Source of the DNA: Thaumasiovibrio sp043421945
Lineage (GTDB): Bacteria; Pseudomonadota; Gammaproteobacteria; Enterobacterales; Vibrionaceae
Direction of reading: 5' to 3'
DNA length: 64,000 bases
NCBI GenBank assembly: GCA_043421945.1
Contig: JBHOGO010000010.1
Coordinates: 1-64,000 of the forward strand
Shown here: positions 16,828-26,200 of the stretch, piece by piece
Layout of the letters: each line of letters begins with the position of its first letter
Position numbering within the stretch: the stretch's first letter is position 1
Program-made: the position numbers and the translations under genes
Notes under the pieces: generated by a model
What the model saw: only the letters and a program-made list of their open reading frames with translations
What the model was told of the DNA's origin: nothing
Databases searched by the model: none

Positions 16828-17817
16828 ATGACGGATATGACTCACTCGGCTAGTGGAAGTGAAAAAGACGATCAAAAGGTTCGGTTGTTCTCTTTTTCAA
16901 AAGCTGCACCATATGGCTTTCTGCTACCATTTATTGTTCTGTTTTCAGTATTTGGTTTATTCCCATTACTGTTTTCAGTGTACTTATCTTTCCACCTATG
17001 GAACCCCGTTGAAGGATTGGGTGCCATGGAGTTCGTTGGCTTAGAGAACTATCACATAGCCCTAACAGACCCTTGGCTGTGGCGTTCACTTCGCAATACT
17101 TTTTGGCTAGCGATAACGTCTGGGCTTGCTCAGCACTTAGTGGCTATCCCAGTGGCTTATGTATTGGTATCAATGAGTGACCGCTTTCGCCATTGGCTTA
17201 CCTCTGCCTACTTCCTCCCTTACATTACCTCAACAGTTGCCGTCTCGTTAATCTTCTTTAACATGTATTCGCCAAACTCTGGTGTGATTAATCAGGGATT
17301 GAATGCATTAGCAGATTCAAGTTTATTGGGCTGGGCGTTTAGTTGGGTAGGGCAGTATCAACCCATTCGTTGGTTAGATGATGCAACATTAATTAAGCCT
17401 TCTGTTGCGTTTGTCGTGTTCTGGAAATATACAGGTTTCAATATTGTTCTTTATACAACGGGTCTATTAACCATCCCTAAAGATTTATTAGAAGCAGCAC
17501 GTATCGATGGTGCAAATGCCTTCCGACGTTTTTGGCATATCTCACTGCCGATGATTCGTCCATTCATCTTCTTTGCGGTAACACTGACTATTATTGGTAA
17601 CTTACAGCTCTTTGAAGAACCATTTGTATTAACGCGCGGTACGGGGGGGGTTGGCCAAGCAGGACTAACAATCTCGATGTACCTCTATAAAGTGGGTTGG
17701 GAATGGCTTGAAATGGGGACCGCTTCGGCAATCTCTTGGTTACTCTTCTTCTTGATTGGCTTATTAACCGCAATACAGTTTTTCTTCTTCGGCAAGAAAG
17801 GGTTAGAGGAGCATTAA
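16828..17817 (+). CDS. Sugar ABC importer, permease 1 (MalF-type)
   Basis: A 329-residue inner-membrane permease of the CUT1 class with about six membrane segments. The EAA loop EAARIDGANAFRRFW near residue 230 docks the ATPase. The reading frame opens with GTG at 16822, but the ATG at 16828 is placed better behind GAGAG. One base separates its stop from the next permease ATG. It pairs with permease 2 to form the channel. Confidence 0.92.
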   Translation: MTDMTHSASGSEKDDQKVRLFSFSKAAPYGFLLPFIVLFSVFGLFPLLFSVYLSFHLWNPVEGLGAMEFVGLENYHIALTDPWLWRSLRNTFWLAITSGLAQHLVAIPVAYVLVSMSDRFRHWLTSAYFLPYITSTVAVSLIFFNMYSPNSGVINQGLNALADSSLLGWAFSWVGQYQPIRWLDDATLIKPSVAFVVFWKYTGFNIVLYTTGLLTIPKDLLEAARIDGANAFRRFWHISLPMIRPFIFFAVTLTIIGNLQLFEEPFVLTRGTGGVGQAGLTISMYLYKVGWEWLEMGTASAISWLLFFLIGLLTAIQFFFFGKKGLEEH

Positions 17818-17818
17818 T

Positions 17819-18685
17819 ATGAATGACGCAACGATGAATAACCCCACTCGCTGGCAAGATGTTGTGACTAAAATAGTACTGGTCGTGCTAGGACTGATGC
17901 TGATTATCTCAGCGTTGATGACAGTCTTCCCATTCTTTTGGTCAGCCTTGTTGTCGACACGTGACCGCACGGAAATATTCAGTACGACGATCAGTTTCGC
18001 GATCGGTGATAGCTTAGCCTTTAACTACGAAAAGCTCTTGGAAATTATGCCGTTTTGGCAGGCGATGTTTAACAGCTTTAAAGTCTCTTTCCTTGGGACA
18101 ACTATCTCACTACTGTTTTGTAGTATGGGTGGGTATGCCTTTGCTGTTTATCGTTTCAGAGGTAAAAACTTACTGTTCACTCTTTTGGTTGGGTCGATGA
18201 TGATTCCGCCAGTATTGAGTCTAATTCCGTACTACCTCACCGTGCAGTTCCTTGGATTATTGGATAACCATATTGCGGTTTGGCTTCCGTTTACGGCCAC
18301 GCCATTTGGTATCTTCTTGATGCGCCAGCATGTGATTGCTTCCGTGCCGAGAGAGTTATTAGAAGCTGCAAAGCTTGATGGTGCTGGAGAGTTCCGTACC
18401 TATTGGAGTGTGGTATTACCGCTCTTGAAACCGGCGCTCGCAACATTGGCGATAGTACAGTTTGTTTTCTTCTGGAATAGCTTCCTGAACCCACTGATTG
18501 TATTGAACTCGACTGATAACTATGTCGTGACGCTTGCCCTGCGAAGTGTACAGAACTTACCGAATACCCCTTGGGGAGCAGTGATGCTCGGGACCACGAT
18601 TTCCATATTACCTATCGTGACTTTTTACTTATTTGCATCAAGACAGATGATGAGCGGATTGACTTCAGGTGCTGTGAAAGGCTAA
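17819..18685 (+). CDS. Sugar ABC importer, permease 2 (MalG-type)
   Basis: A 288-residue CUT1-class permease: six membrane segments, EAA loop EAAKLDGAGEFRTYW and the typical end FLFASRQMMSGLTSGAVKG. AGAGGAG inside the end of permease 1 is the ribosome site, indicating translational coupling. Partner of permease 1. Confidence 0.93.
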   Translation: MNDATMNNPTRWQDVVTKIVLVVLGLMLIISALMTVFPFFWSALLSTRDRTEIFSTTISFAIGDSLAFNYEKLLEIMPFWQAMFNSFKVSFLGTTISLLFCSMGGYAFAVYRFRGKNLLFTLLVGSMMIPPVLSLIPYYLTVQFLGLLDNHIAVWLPFTATPFGIFLMRQHVIASVPRELLEAAKLDGAGEFRTYWSVVLPLLKPALATLAIVQFVFFWNSFLNPLIVLNSTDNYVVTLALRSVQNLPNTPWGAVMLGTTISILPIVTFYLFASRQMMSGLTSGAVKG

Positions 18686-18706
18686 CCGGAGATAAAGGAT
18701 TTTATT

Positions 18707-19783
18707 ATGGCTAAAGTTGAATTTAAAAATATTAAGAAGTCATTCGATGACGTTCATGTTGTTAAGCATTTTGATTTATCCGTTGAAGACGGTGAATTTG
18801 TTGTCCTATTAGGGCCATCTGGATGTGGTAAATCAACCACACTACGTATGCTTGCAGGGCTTGAAACGATCACCTCTGGTGATGTCTTTGTCGGTGAAAA
18901 GCGCGTTAATAATGTCGATGCGAAAGATCGCGACCTTGCGATGGTATTCCAAAGCTACGCGCTTTACCCCCATATGACGGTTTATGAAAACATTGCCTTT
19001 GCACTAAAGCTGAAGGGCATGAATAAAGCGGACATCGACGAAAAAGTAAGGCATGCAGCAGATATGCTGGAGCTTGGTGCACTGTTGAGCCGTAAGCCAA
19101 AAGAGCTCTCTGGTGGTCAACGCCAGCGTGTTGCAATGGGGCGTGCGATGGTGCGTACACCAAAGGTTTTCTTATTTGATGAGCCGTTATCAAACCTCGA
19201 TGCCAAGCTTCGTGGCACGATGAGAGACGAGATTAAGCAGCTTCACCGCAAATTAAAAACGACCACGATCTATGTAACCCATGATCAGATCGAAGCGATG
19301 ACGTTGGCGGATCGTGTTGTCATTTTGAAAGATGGCTACATTGAGCAAGTGGGCACGCCAGAAGAAGTCTTCCATCGCCCAGTGAATAAGTTTGTCGCGC
19401 AGTTCATCGGTAACCCTTCAATGAATATGCTTCAAGCTGCGATTGTGAATGACGCGAACGGTTGTCGAGTTCAGCTTGGTGAAGCGGCATTAACCTTGAA
19501 GAATACGTCGTTTGAAAATCAAGAAGTGACGTTAGGTGTTCGTCCTACTGATATCCATTTACGTCGTGAGTTGATTGCACACGATAACGTTGCCTCTATT
19601 GAAGTTTCTTTACATGAGCGTGAGCTACTCGGCGCAAATATGCTGCTAAAAACAGAAGTGGGCGGACAAGCTTTGCTGGTAGAAGCCCCCGTTGCTGAGC
19701 TAGATGCAAAAACACTCACACTTTATATCGATTTAAATGCCATGCACTTGTTTGAAAATGAGCACGGGAAGGCGCTGCGTTAA
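18707..19783 (+). CDS. Sugar ABC importer, ATPase (MalK/UgpC/MsmK type)
   Basis: A 358-residue ATPase with Walker A GPSGCGKST, signature LSGGQRQRVAMGRA, Walker B VFLFDEPLSNLD and a C-terminal TOBE regulatory domain (about 235-350) as in MalK. GPSGCGKST and the DRDLAMVFQSYALYPHMTV block are those of the oligosaccharide-import subfamily. It powers the two upstream permeases. Having its own ATPase gene makes the importer self-contained. Confidence 0.95.
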   Translation: MAKVEFKNIKKSFDDVHVVKHFDLSVEDGEFVVLLGPSGCGKSTTLRMLAGLETITSGDVFVGEKRVNNVDAKDRDLAMVFQSYALYPHMTVYENIAFALKLKGMNKADIDEKVRHAADMLELGALLSRKPKELSGGQRQRVAMGRAMVRTPKVFLFDEPLSNLDAKLRGTMRDEIKQLHRKLKTTTIYVTHDQIEAMTLADRVVILKDGYIEQVGTPEEVFHRPVNKFVAQFIGNPSMNMLQAAIVNDANGCRVQLGEAALTLKNTSFENQEVTLGVRPTDIHLRRELIAHDNVASIEVSLHERELLGANMLLKTEVGGQALLVEAPVAELDAKTLTLYIDLNAMHLFENEHGKALR

Positions 19784-19819
19784 TTAACGCAGAACAGTAG
19801 AGAATTAGGGAGAAAGACA

Positions 19820-22234
19820 ATGAACATAGGTATTTTTGCTGATGAGCAAAAAGAGTACGTTGCAACCACGCCCATTACGCCAATTAAGTGGTGTAACTAT
19901 GTGGGTACACTGAACTTTGGTGGCTTGGTTGATAGCAACGGTGGTGTTTTACTGTGCAAAGGTGATCCGGCACTTAACCGAATTACTAAGTATATTGCAC
20001 AATTGCCAAACTCTGCATTTAATGGCTCAACGCTTTACGTCAAAGTGACGAATCAGGCTGGTGAGGTAAAAATATTCTCACCGTTTTATACCCCGACCTT
20101 GGTGCCGCTGGATAAGTTTGAAAACCATACTGGTCTTTCTTACAGCCATTTTGTCGCTGAAAAGTATGGTGTGCGCTGCGAGTCGACATTCTTCGTACCA
20201 CACCAAGAAGAGATTTTGCTGCAAGACATTAAAGTGACCAATATCAGTGAAGAAAAGCTTCATATTGATGTTGTCCCAGTGTTTGAATTCAGCCATTTCG
20301 ATGCGCTAAAACAGCTCGTGAATGCGGATTGGGTTCCACAAACCATGACCTTAAAAGCGCATGAATTTGAAAGCGCTTACATGGTGTTAGAGCAATATGC
20401 GTTCATGAAGCGAGACAGTGCCGTCAACTTGATGAGTGCAGACCGACTACCGAGCTCATTTGATGGTGACCGTAGTGCCTTCTTAGGCAATTACGATTAC
20501 GGTAGCTGGCAGCAACCTGCTGCGTTACTTGCAGATGAGCTGACGAACTCAGAGTGTGATCGCGGTGATAATATCGGCGCGCTTAACCTTCGCCTTGGTT
20601 GGATTGACCCAAGTGAGACTGAGCGTACGATTGTGCAATTGACACAACAAGAGAGTGTTGCAGCAGCTTTACCATTACTTGAAAAGTATCGCGACCATGA
20701 CAATGTTGATGCTGCTTTTTCTGCACTCAAAGTTCAGTGGGATAACTATCTCAACGTGATGCAGGTCGAGACTCCTGATCCTGCCATGAACTCAATGCTT
20801 AACGTGCATAACCCACGCCAATGTCACACGACCAAGAACTGGTCACGTTACTTGTCACTTTATCAGCTGGGCTATGGTGCTCGTGGTATCGGTTTCAGAG
20901 ACTCTTCGCAAGACACCCTTGGTGTTATTGCTAATATGCCAGGTGAAGCTCGTGAATTGATTGAGCGCTTATTAACGGTACAAAACCGCGATGGCTCTGC
21001 AATGCACCAGTTCTTCCCATCAACAATGGAAGCCAATGGTGGCGACTCTCGAGAAGAAGAAGATCGTCCAGATTACTATGGTGATGATCATCTTTGGATT
21101 ATTTATGCCGTCACGCAATACGTTAAAGAGACGGGTGATACCGCTTTCTTAGATAAAGTTTTACCGTTCTACGACAAAGACGAACACGGTCAGCCTGTCG
21201 AGTCCGGCTCAGTATGGGAGCACTTAAACCGCTCTATCAACTTCACGGCAACGAATCGTGGTAGCCACGGCTTACCATTACTAGGTTTCGCTGACTGGAA
21301 TGATACGGTTAACTTGCCGACAGGTGCAGAGTCACTGATGATTGCTAACATGTATGGCAAAGCGTTGCTTGATATGAAATCGCTTGCAAATGCACGTCAA
21401 GCATCGACAGAGCGATTCGAGGCGCTGTATAACGAAATGCAGATGATCGTCAATGAATACGGTTGGGACGGTGAATGGTTTATTCGCTACTTCGATGAAA
21501 CCGGTTCACCGATTGGCTCTGAGCAAAACAGTGCAGGAAAAATCTTCACTAATGCACAAAGCTGGCCGTCTATCTCTGGCTTCGCAACACCAGAGCGTGC
21601 AAAGCAAGCGCTTGAATCGGTGAATAAACACCTGAATACCGCGAATGGCATTAAACTCTCGACGCCAGGGTATAACGGCTTTGATCCGCAATTAGGCGGT
21701 GTCTCTACCTACCCGCCAGGAGCGAAAGAGAATGGTGGTATTTTCTTACATGCAAACCCATGGGTGATGATTGCGGAAACGATCAATGGCAATGGTAATC
21801 GTGCCTATGAGTACTATCAGCAAATTAACCCCGCGAGTAAGAATGATGATATCGCGACCTTTGAATCCGAACCTTATTGTTACCCACAAAACATATTAGG
21901 TGATGAGCACTCTCAGTTTGGTCTAGGCCGAAATGCTTGGCTATCTGGCACATCGTCATGGACTTATATCGCAGGAACACAGTGGATTCTTGGTATTCGT
22001 CCAGACATTAATGCACTGACTGTGGACCCATGTATTCCTGCTGATTGGCCTGAGTTTAAGGTGACGCGTCAATTTAGGCAGGGTACGTACCATATTACGG
22101 TTCGTAACCCAGACGGTGTACAAAAAGGGGTGAGCTCAATGGTTATTGATGGCGTAAAACATGAAGGCAATGCGATTCCTGTTTTAGGCGAAGGTGAGTT
22201 CCATATTGACGTTGTGATGGGTGAGGCGGTCTAG
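19820..22234 (+). CDS. GH94 disaccharide phosphorylase (cellobiose/chitobiose phosphorylase-like)
   Basis: An 804-residue cytoplasmic GH94 enzyme, which splits a beta-linked disaccharide with phosphate to give a sugar-1-phosphate and saves one ATP. The N-terminal beta-sandwich opens with EYVATTPITPIKWCNYVGTL; the catalytic (alpha/alpha)6 barrel carries GIGFRDSSQDTLG and FADWND, where Asp492 matches the general acid of known members. Near the end STYPPGAKENGGIF and WLSGTSSWTY line the phosphate and sugar sites. Features are nearer cellobiose phosphorylases than the V. proteolyticus chitobiose enzyme, but NPRQCHTTKNWSRY before the barrel differs from both, so the exact substrate is open. It sits between the ATPase and the GH116 gene. 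Confidence 0.9.
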   Translation: MNIGIFADEQKEYVATTPITPIKWCNYVGTLNFGGLVDSNGGVLLCKGDPALNRITKYIAQLPNSAFNGSTLYVKVTNQAGEVKIFSPFYTPTLVPLDKFENHTGLSYSHFVAEKYGVRCESTFFVPHQEEILLQDIKVTNISEEKLHIDVVPVFEFSHFDALKQLVNADWVPQTMTLKAHEFESAYMVLEQYAFMKRDSAVNLMSADRLPSSFDGDRSAFLGNYDYGSWQQPAALLADELTNSECDRGDNIGALNLRLGWIDPSETERTIVQLTQQESVAAALPLLEKYRDHDNVDAAFSALKVQWDNYLNVMQVETPDPAMNSMLNVHNPRQCHTTKNWSRYLSLYQLGYGARGIGFRDSSQDTLGVIANMPGEARELIERLLTVQNRDGSAMHQFFPSTMEANGGDSREEEDRPDYYGDDHLWIIYAVTQYVKETGDTAFLDKVLPFYDKDEHGQPVESGSVWEHLNRSINFTATNRGSHGLPLLGFADWNDTVNLPTGAESLMIANMYGKALLDMKSLANARQASTERFEALYNEMQMIVNEYGWDGEWFIRYFDETGSPIGSEQNSAGKIFTNAQSWPSISGFATPERAKQALESVNKHLNTANGIKLSTPGYNGFDPQLGGVSTYPPGAKENGGIFLHANPWVMIAETINGNGNRAYEYYQQINPASKNDDIATFESEPYCYPQNILGDEHSQFGLGRNAWLSGTSSWTYIAGTQWILGIRPDINALTVDPCIPADWPEFKVTRQFRQGTYHITVRNPDGVQKGVSSMVIDGVKHEGNAIPVLGEGEFHIDVVMGEAV
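20368..20381 (+). promoter_or_regulatory. Second exact copy of the LacI-type operator 14-mer, inside the GH94 gene
   Basis: TGAAAGCGCTTACA, identical to 12874-12887, but read here in another frame. Intragenic secondary operators are known for LacI-family repressors; it may also be chance. Confidence 0.35.
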
Positions 22235-22262
22235 TGATTAGACCCTTGATTGAGGAGTTATT

Positions 22263-25200
22263 ATGACAGCAATACCTTATTCGTCCTACCACGGCTCAGC
22301 CGCAGAACTGTGTAGTAAAGGGCGTGCTACTGAGTTTATTCAGCCTTGGTATGTGCCTATTTCAACCACTCCTGAGAATACAGGGATGGCAGTGGGGGGC
22401 ATTGGTAACACTTTCACGCTGACCCCGTTAGGGACAACGCCGTGTTTCAATTTTATTCCTGGGCTCTTTACTGAAAATCGTGACTCGGAGCTTAACCTTA
22501 GTCACTTCGGTATCTCGATTGCCGAGGAAGAGTCTGAGTTAACCGTCACAAGCAGCGCCGAAATGGCGCAGCTCTTGCGTTTCTACCCTTATCAGTGGTC
22601 AGCGCCATTGGAGGATGAAAGCACTGCAAGCTGGGAAAAACGCCTAGAGATTGAACTCAAAGAAGGGCTTTTTTACCAACGTAACGCTGATGCGATTGTG
22701 CGTTGGAAGGCAACACTAACGGTCAATACGCTTGCCGAAATTGAACGCGCCCCCGATTCAGCACATGCGACCCGTTTATTACTGCTGGATATCTTTGATG
22801 GTGTGGTACGTCGAAAAGCAGTCAGTGCCCATGATTTAGCGGTGAGAGCACATGATGCGGCTTCGGTTTGCCAAACGAATGCGGCACAGATCCCCGCCGT
22901 TACTGCCGACCAAATCGCTTACCGTGCGCTGTATCCTGTGGCTGAATATCAGTATCAGATTGACGACCGAGTTAGTGTAACGCGAGAGGTGTGGTCTCCT
23001 ATCGTTAAAGATGACCCTGTTGCTTGTTCTCTTCCAGTGTCGTGGCAGCGATTTAAGTTTGGGAATAACAGTGATCAGCCATTGGTCATTACCGTCGCCC
23101 AAGTGTTGAGTAATTTACTGGGCGCGAATGCGATTAAATCACGCCCGGGTGTACAAGACTCGGCATGTTATCTGTCAACGAACCCTATCGGTTTAACCAA
23201 TAATGAGTTAAATCTTGCTTCGCGTCAGAGTCGTCACTTTAAAGGGGTGTCGATGAAGCAGGAGAGCGAAAGGCAATGTGATATTGAAGGTGAAATCGTA
23301 TTTGGTGTCATGCTCGATGAATCAAGTGACTGGCAGGTTACTAACAAGCCAATGGTCTATGGTTCTGCAGAATTACGGGCACTGGCGAATGCGCTTCATA
23401 CGGGACGGGTCAATAATGTCTTTGATAAAGGGATTTATTCGAAGCGTGAGCCCATTAGCAGTGTGAGTTGTGCGTCTATCACCCTACAGCCGGGTGAAGT
23501 GAGTGACGTGACTTTTGCTTTGGTACTGGACTTACCTTATATACGTTTTGATGGCTTGGTCTCTGAGAAAAAATATCGTCACTACTTCCACAGTGAGCGA
23601 CGGACTGAAGAGCTGGTGGAACACACCATGCTAAACATTGAAAGCTATGAAGCTCAAATCGCTAAGCAGCAGGTTCAGTTGTTCGTTGATGCGAAAGAGA
23701 AAATGGGTGAGGAAACCGCAGAATCGTTCGCGACGATGGCCTGCAATACGCTCTCTTTCTTAGCTGAATCAACGGTATGGGATATTCACGATAGTGTGCT
23801 AGTTAAAGAGTGTGCGGATTACCCCTTCTTTAACTCGCTGGATGTCTATTTTTATGGCTCTTTCTCATTGCTGTATCTGCTTCCGAGTTTAGATGGTTGT
23901 GTGATGAATGCTTTTGCCGATGCAGTATTAGCAGCAGATCCTAACAAACGTCGTCATTGGGAGTTTGTTGGTCATGATCATGCTGATTTACCTGAAGCAA
24001 AGCTAGAGGGGCCTCGCGGGGTAACGGGTGCGGTTATTCATGATCTTGGTAGCCCATTTGACTGTTATCCTGATGCCTATGATTGGCATAACGTTAAGAG
24101 TTGGAAAGATTTAGCGCCTAAGTTTGTCATGATGGTTTATCGCCATGGTGTCTTCACGGGCAATAAATCGCTTTGGTATCAGTGCTGGCCAGCAGTTACC
24201 GAATCACTTGATTATCTTATCGAGATGATGGGGCCGGGTGATACTGTACCGTTGACTCGGGGAACGGACGACACCTTTGATAATCTCTCTTCGCAAGGGG
24301 TGAGTATTTACTGCGCAAGTTTATGGGCGGCTGGGTTAGAGATAGCGGCTGAGATGGCTGATTATATCGCGACCGAAAAAGCCTTATCACGCGGTGAGTG
24401 TTACCGTGGTTTGGCTCAGCGTGCTCAACAATCAGTGACTGATCATCTTTGGGATGAGAAGTCAGGCTATTTTCATTTCTTTGCTACACCGATTGAGCAA
24501 CGCCACCTTAATAGCGATGTTTATGCGAGTGAACAGCCAGAGCTTGCCGATATCAACCTCGCATTACAGCCATTAGGTATCACGTTAACAGGTGATGTTG
24601 CTCATGATGTCGCAACTCTTAACGACTACCTATGTGCAGCAATAGAGTCAGGCATTGAAAAGACTAGGTTGCAGGTAAGGTTTGAGAGAAAGGCTAAGCT
24701 ACAGCAACTTGTGCCAGCACTGTTGAGTGCCGAGTATGAGCAAATCTTGGACGTAGACTCTAGTAATAGTTTTGGCGATGCACTGCTCGCTGACACCTAT
24801 TTAAAGCTTATGGGGCTTAAGGGATTATTCAGCGATGAGCAAGTGAATAAAACACTCGATTATGTCTATGAAATTAACTTTCTGAAGAATAGCCCGCTGC
24901 TTGGTGTTGCGAATATGACGTTATCGCAGGGCGAGAGACATGCTGAGTTTCAGGCACAAGATGTGTGGACGGGTGTGCAGTTTAGTGTGATAGCTGCATT
25001 GCAGCACGCAGGTAAACGTCAACAGGCAGAACATTTGTTTGAGACAGTTTATCGGTCGCTTTACCATGATGCGAAAATACCTTTTGCAGCACCTGAGGGG
25101 CTGAATTGCTCCGAGCAATATGATCTTTCTCAAATTGACCATTTGGTACCTAGATCTTTAGTGCTTACTGATAGTGAGCTGATAAAGGAAGCAGTAAAGG

Positions 25201-25439
25201 AGCTTTGGCTACTCGATGATGGAAGAGTTTCTTCTGCATTACCAACGGTATGGGAAGACTTTGCTGAGAAGCTACGAGGTAAGGGAATCGAACTTGTTTT
25301 GTCAGAAGCACAGGTTCTTCATCGAGCATTACAAGAAACAGGGATGAAATATACCGCCGGAAGGTACTTTAGACCGGGGATGATATTTGCATGCCTAGCT
25401 CCAAAGGCATATTGCCAGAGGTTGAGCCATAGCGACTAA
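22263..25439 (+). CDS. GH116-family glycosidase (beta-glucosidase / glucosylceramidase-like)
   Basis: A 1058-residue protein resembling GH116 (old DUF608/GBA2 group), retaining beta-glucosidases. The N-terminal beta domain shows NTGMAVGGIGNTFTLTPLGTTPCFNF and a GLFTENR segment; the C-terminal (alpha/alpha)6 domain shows TDDTFDNLSSQGVSIYCASLWAAGLEIA and SNSFGDALLADTYLKLMGLKGL, where catalytic acid residues are expected. It is longer than many bacterial members (about 800-950), with an insertion around residues 770-830. No signal peptide, so it acts in the cytoplasm on imported sugar, probably on chains or linkages GH94 cannot phosphorolyse. Last gene of the locus; a terminator follows. Confidence 0.8.
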   Translation: MTAIPYSSYHGSAAELCSKGRATEFIQPWYVPISTTPENTGMAVGGIGNTFTLTPLGTTPCFNFIPGLFTENRDSELNLSHFGISIAEEESELTVTSSAEMAQLLRFYPYQWSAPLEDESTASWEKRLEIELKEGLFYQRNADAIVRWKATLTVNTLAEIERAPDSAHATRLLLLDIFDGVVRRKAVSAHDLAVRAHDAASVCQTNAAQIPAVTADQIAYRALYPVAEYQYQIDDRVSVTREVWSPIVKDDPVACSLPVSWQRFKFGNNSDQPLVITVAQVLSNLLGANAIKSRPGVQDSACYLSTNPIGLTNNELNLASRQSRHFKGVSMKQESERQCDIEGEIVFGVMLDESSDWQVTNKPMVYGSAELRALANALHTGRVNNVFDKGIYSKREPISSVSCASITLQPGEVSDVTFALVLDLPYIRFDGLVSEKKYRHYFHSERRTEELVEHTMLNIESYEAQIAKQQVQLFVDAKEKMGEETAESFATMACNTLSFLAESTVWDIHDSVLVKECADYPFFNSLDVYFYGSFSLLYLLPSLDGCVMNAFADAVLAADPNKRRHWEFVGHDHADLPEAKLEGPRGVTGAVIHDLGSPFDCYPDAYDWHNVKSWKDLAPKFVMMVYRHGVFTGNKSLWYQCWPAVTESLDYLIEMMGPGDTVPLTRGTDDTFDNLSSQGVSIYCASLWAAGLEIAAEMADYIATEKALSRGECYRGLAQRAQQSVTDHLWDEKSGYFHFFATPIEQRHLNSDVYASEQPELADINLALQPLGITLTGDVAHDVATLNDYLCAAIESGIEKTRLQVRFERKAKLQQLVPALLSAEYEQILDVDSSNSFGDALLADTYLKLMGLKGLFSDEQVNKTLDYVYEINFLKNSPLLGVANMTLSQGERHAEFQAQDVWTGVQFSVIAALQHAGKRQQAEHLFETVYRSLYHDAKIPFAAPEGLNCSEQYDLSQIDHLVPRSLVLTDSELIKEAVKELWLLDDGRVSSALPTVWEDFAEKLRGKGIELVLSEAQVLHRALQETGMKYTAGRYFRPGMIFACLAPKAYCQRLSHSD

Positions 25440-25477
25440 ATACTTTGTTTGTTATTCAACCTAGCCATTACAAAAGA

Positions 25478-25505
25478 AGAGGTAGCGTTTTCGCTGCCTC
25501 TTTTT
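25478..25505 (+). terminator. Terminator of the sugar locus
   Basis: AGAGGTAGCG (25478-25487), TTTT loop, CGCTGCCTCT (25492-25501, one G-T pair), then a T run. Confidence 0.85.
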
Positions 25506-25565
25506 ATTTGCGGATATTGATGGTTATTTGAAGAGATCTTTTGTCGTTAACGGTCAGATTATGGG

Positions 25566-25928
25566 TTATACGCCGCTTGTTTCTAAGTCGCTGATTGAGT
25601 GTAAAATGTTTGACGACTGCACTCTAATTTTAGACAGTGAGTCCTGCCCATGACGATAGTTGTTGATAGATTCAATGAGTGCTTTGATTTGATCGACGAC
25701 CACGACCTCTGTTTTGCTCTCTTGTGCTGTTTCAAAAGAGGAAAACACATCTTGCATATTGACCCCTAGTAACGTTTCTTGCGCAATGGCTGCCATATCA
25801 AAATAGCGAAGCTGTGACTCATTGCTACTTAGATGAGAAAACTGCTCTGCAGGTATGCTGATACCCTCTGCGTGCGCCAGTTTTGCAGCCAGTTGTTGTG
25901 TTTTTTGATAAATAGCGATGCTGTTCAA
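25566..25928 (-). CDS. Hypothetical protein, mostly helical
   Basis: A 120-residue protein with no recognised domain, signal peptide or membrane segment. It starts with TTG at 25928, supported by AAAGGT seven bases upstream. The sequence is rich in Gln, Ser and Ala and looks helical, with a possible coiled region in the second half (VVVVDQIKALIESINNYRHG). It stands alone between the GH116 gene and a chemoreceptor on the other strand. Function unknown. Confidence 0.6.
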   Translation of the reverse strand: MNSIAIYQKTQQLAAKLAHAEGISIPAEQFSHLSSNESQLRYFDMAAIAQETLLGVNMQDVFSSFETAQESKTEVVVVDQIKALIESINNYRHGQDSLSKIRVQSSNILHSISDLETSGV

Positions 25929-26200
25929 GCGTTGTACCTTTTCAGTTTCAAGAATCGTGACTATGAGAGTTATAACGACAATAAACTTATATTAACTGAT
26001 CAGATGAGTATGTTTATGATCTTTGTCATGCCCCGTTTATTTGTTAAAGCTGACTGAATATATGGGCGAGATCGCTCGTTGTGATATTGCTATGTCTTTA
26101 TGTTTATTGTTGTTCTATTGTTAACAGGTCGAGCTTGGCTCATATGCAGTGCATTGCTTGAATAATCTAAATGTATAATCGATGTTGTTAAGGGGGGTGT

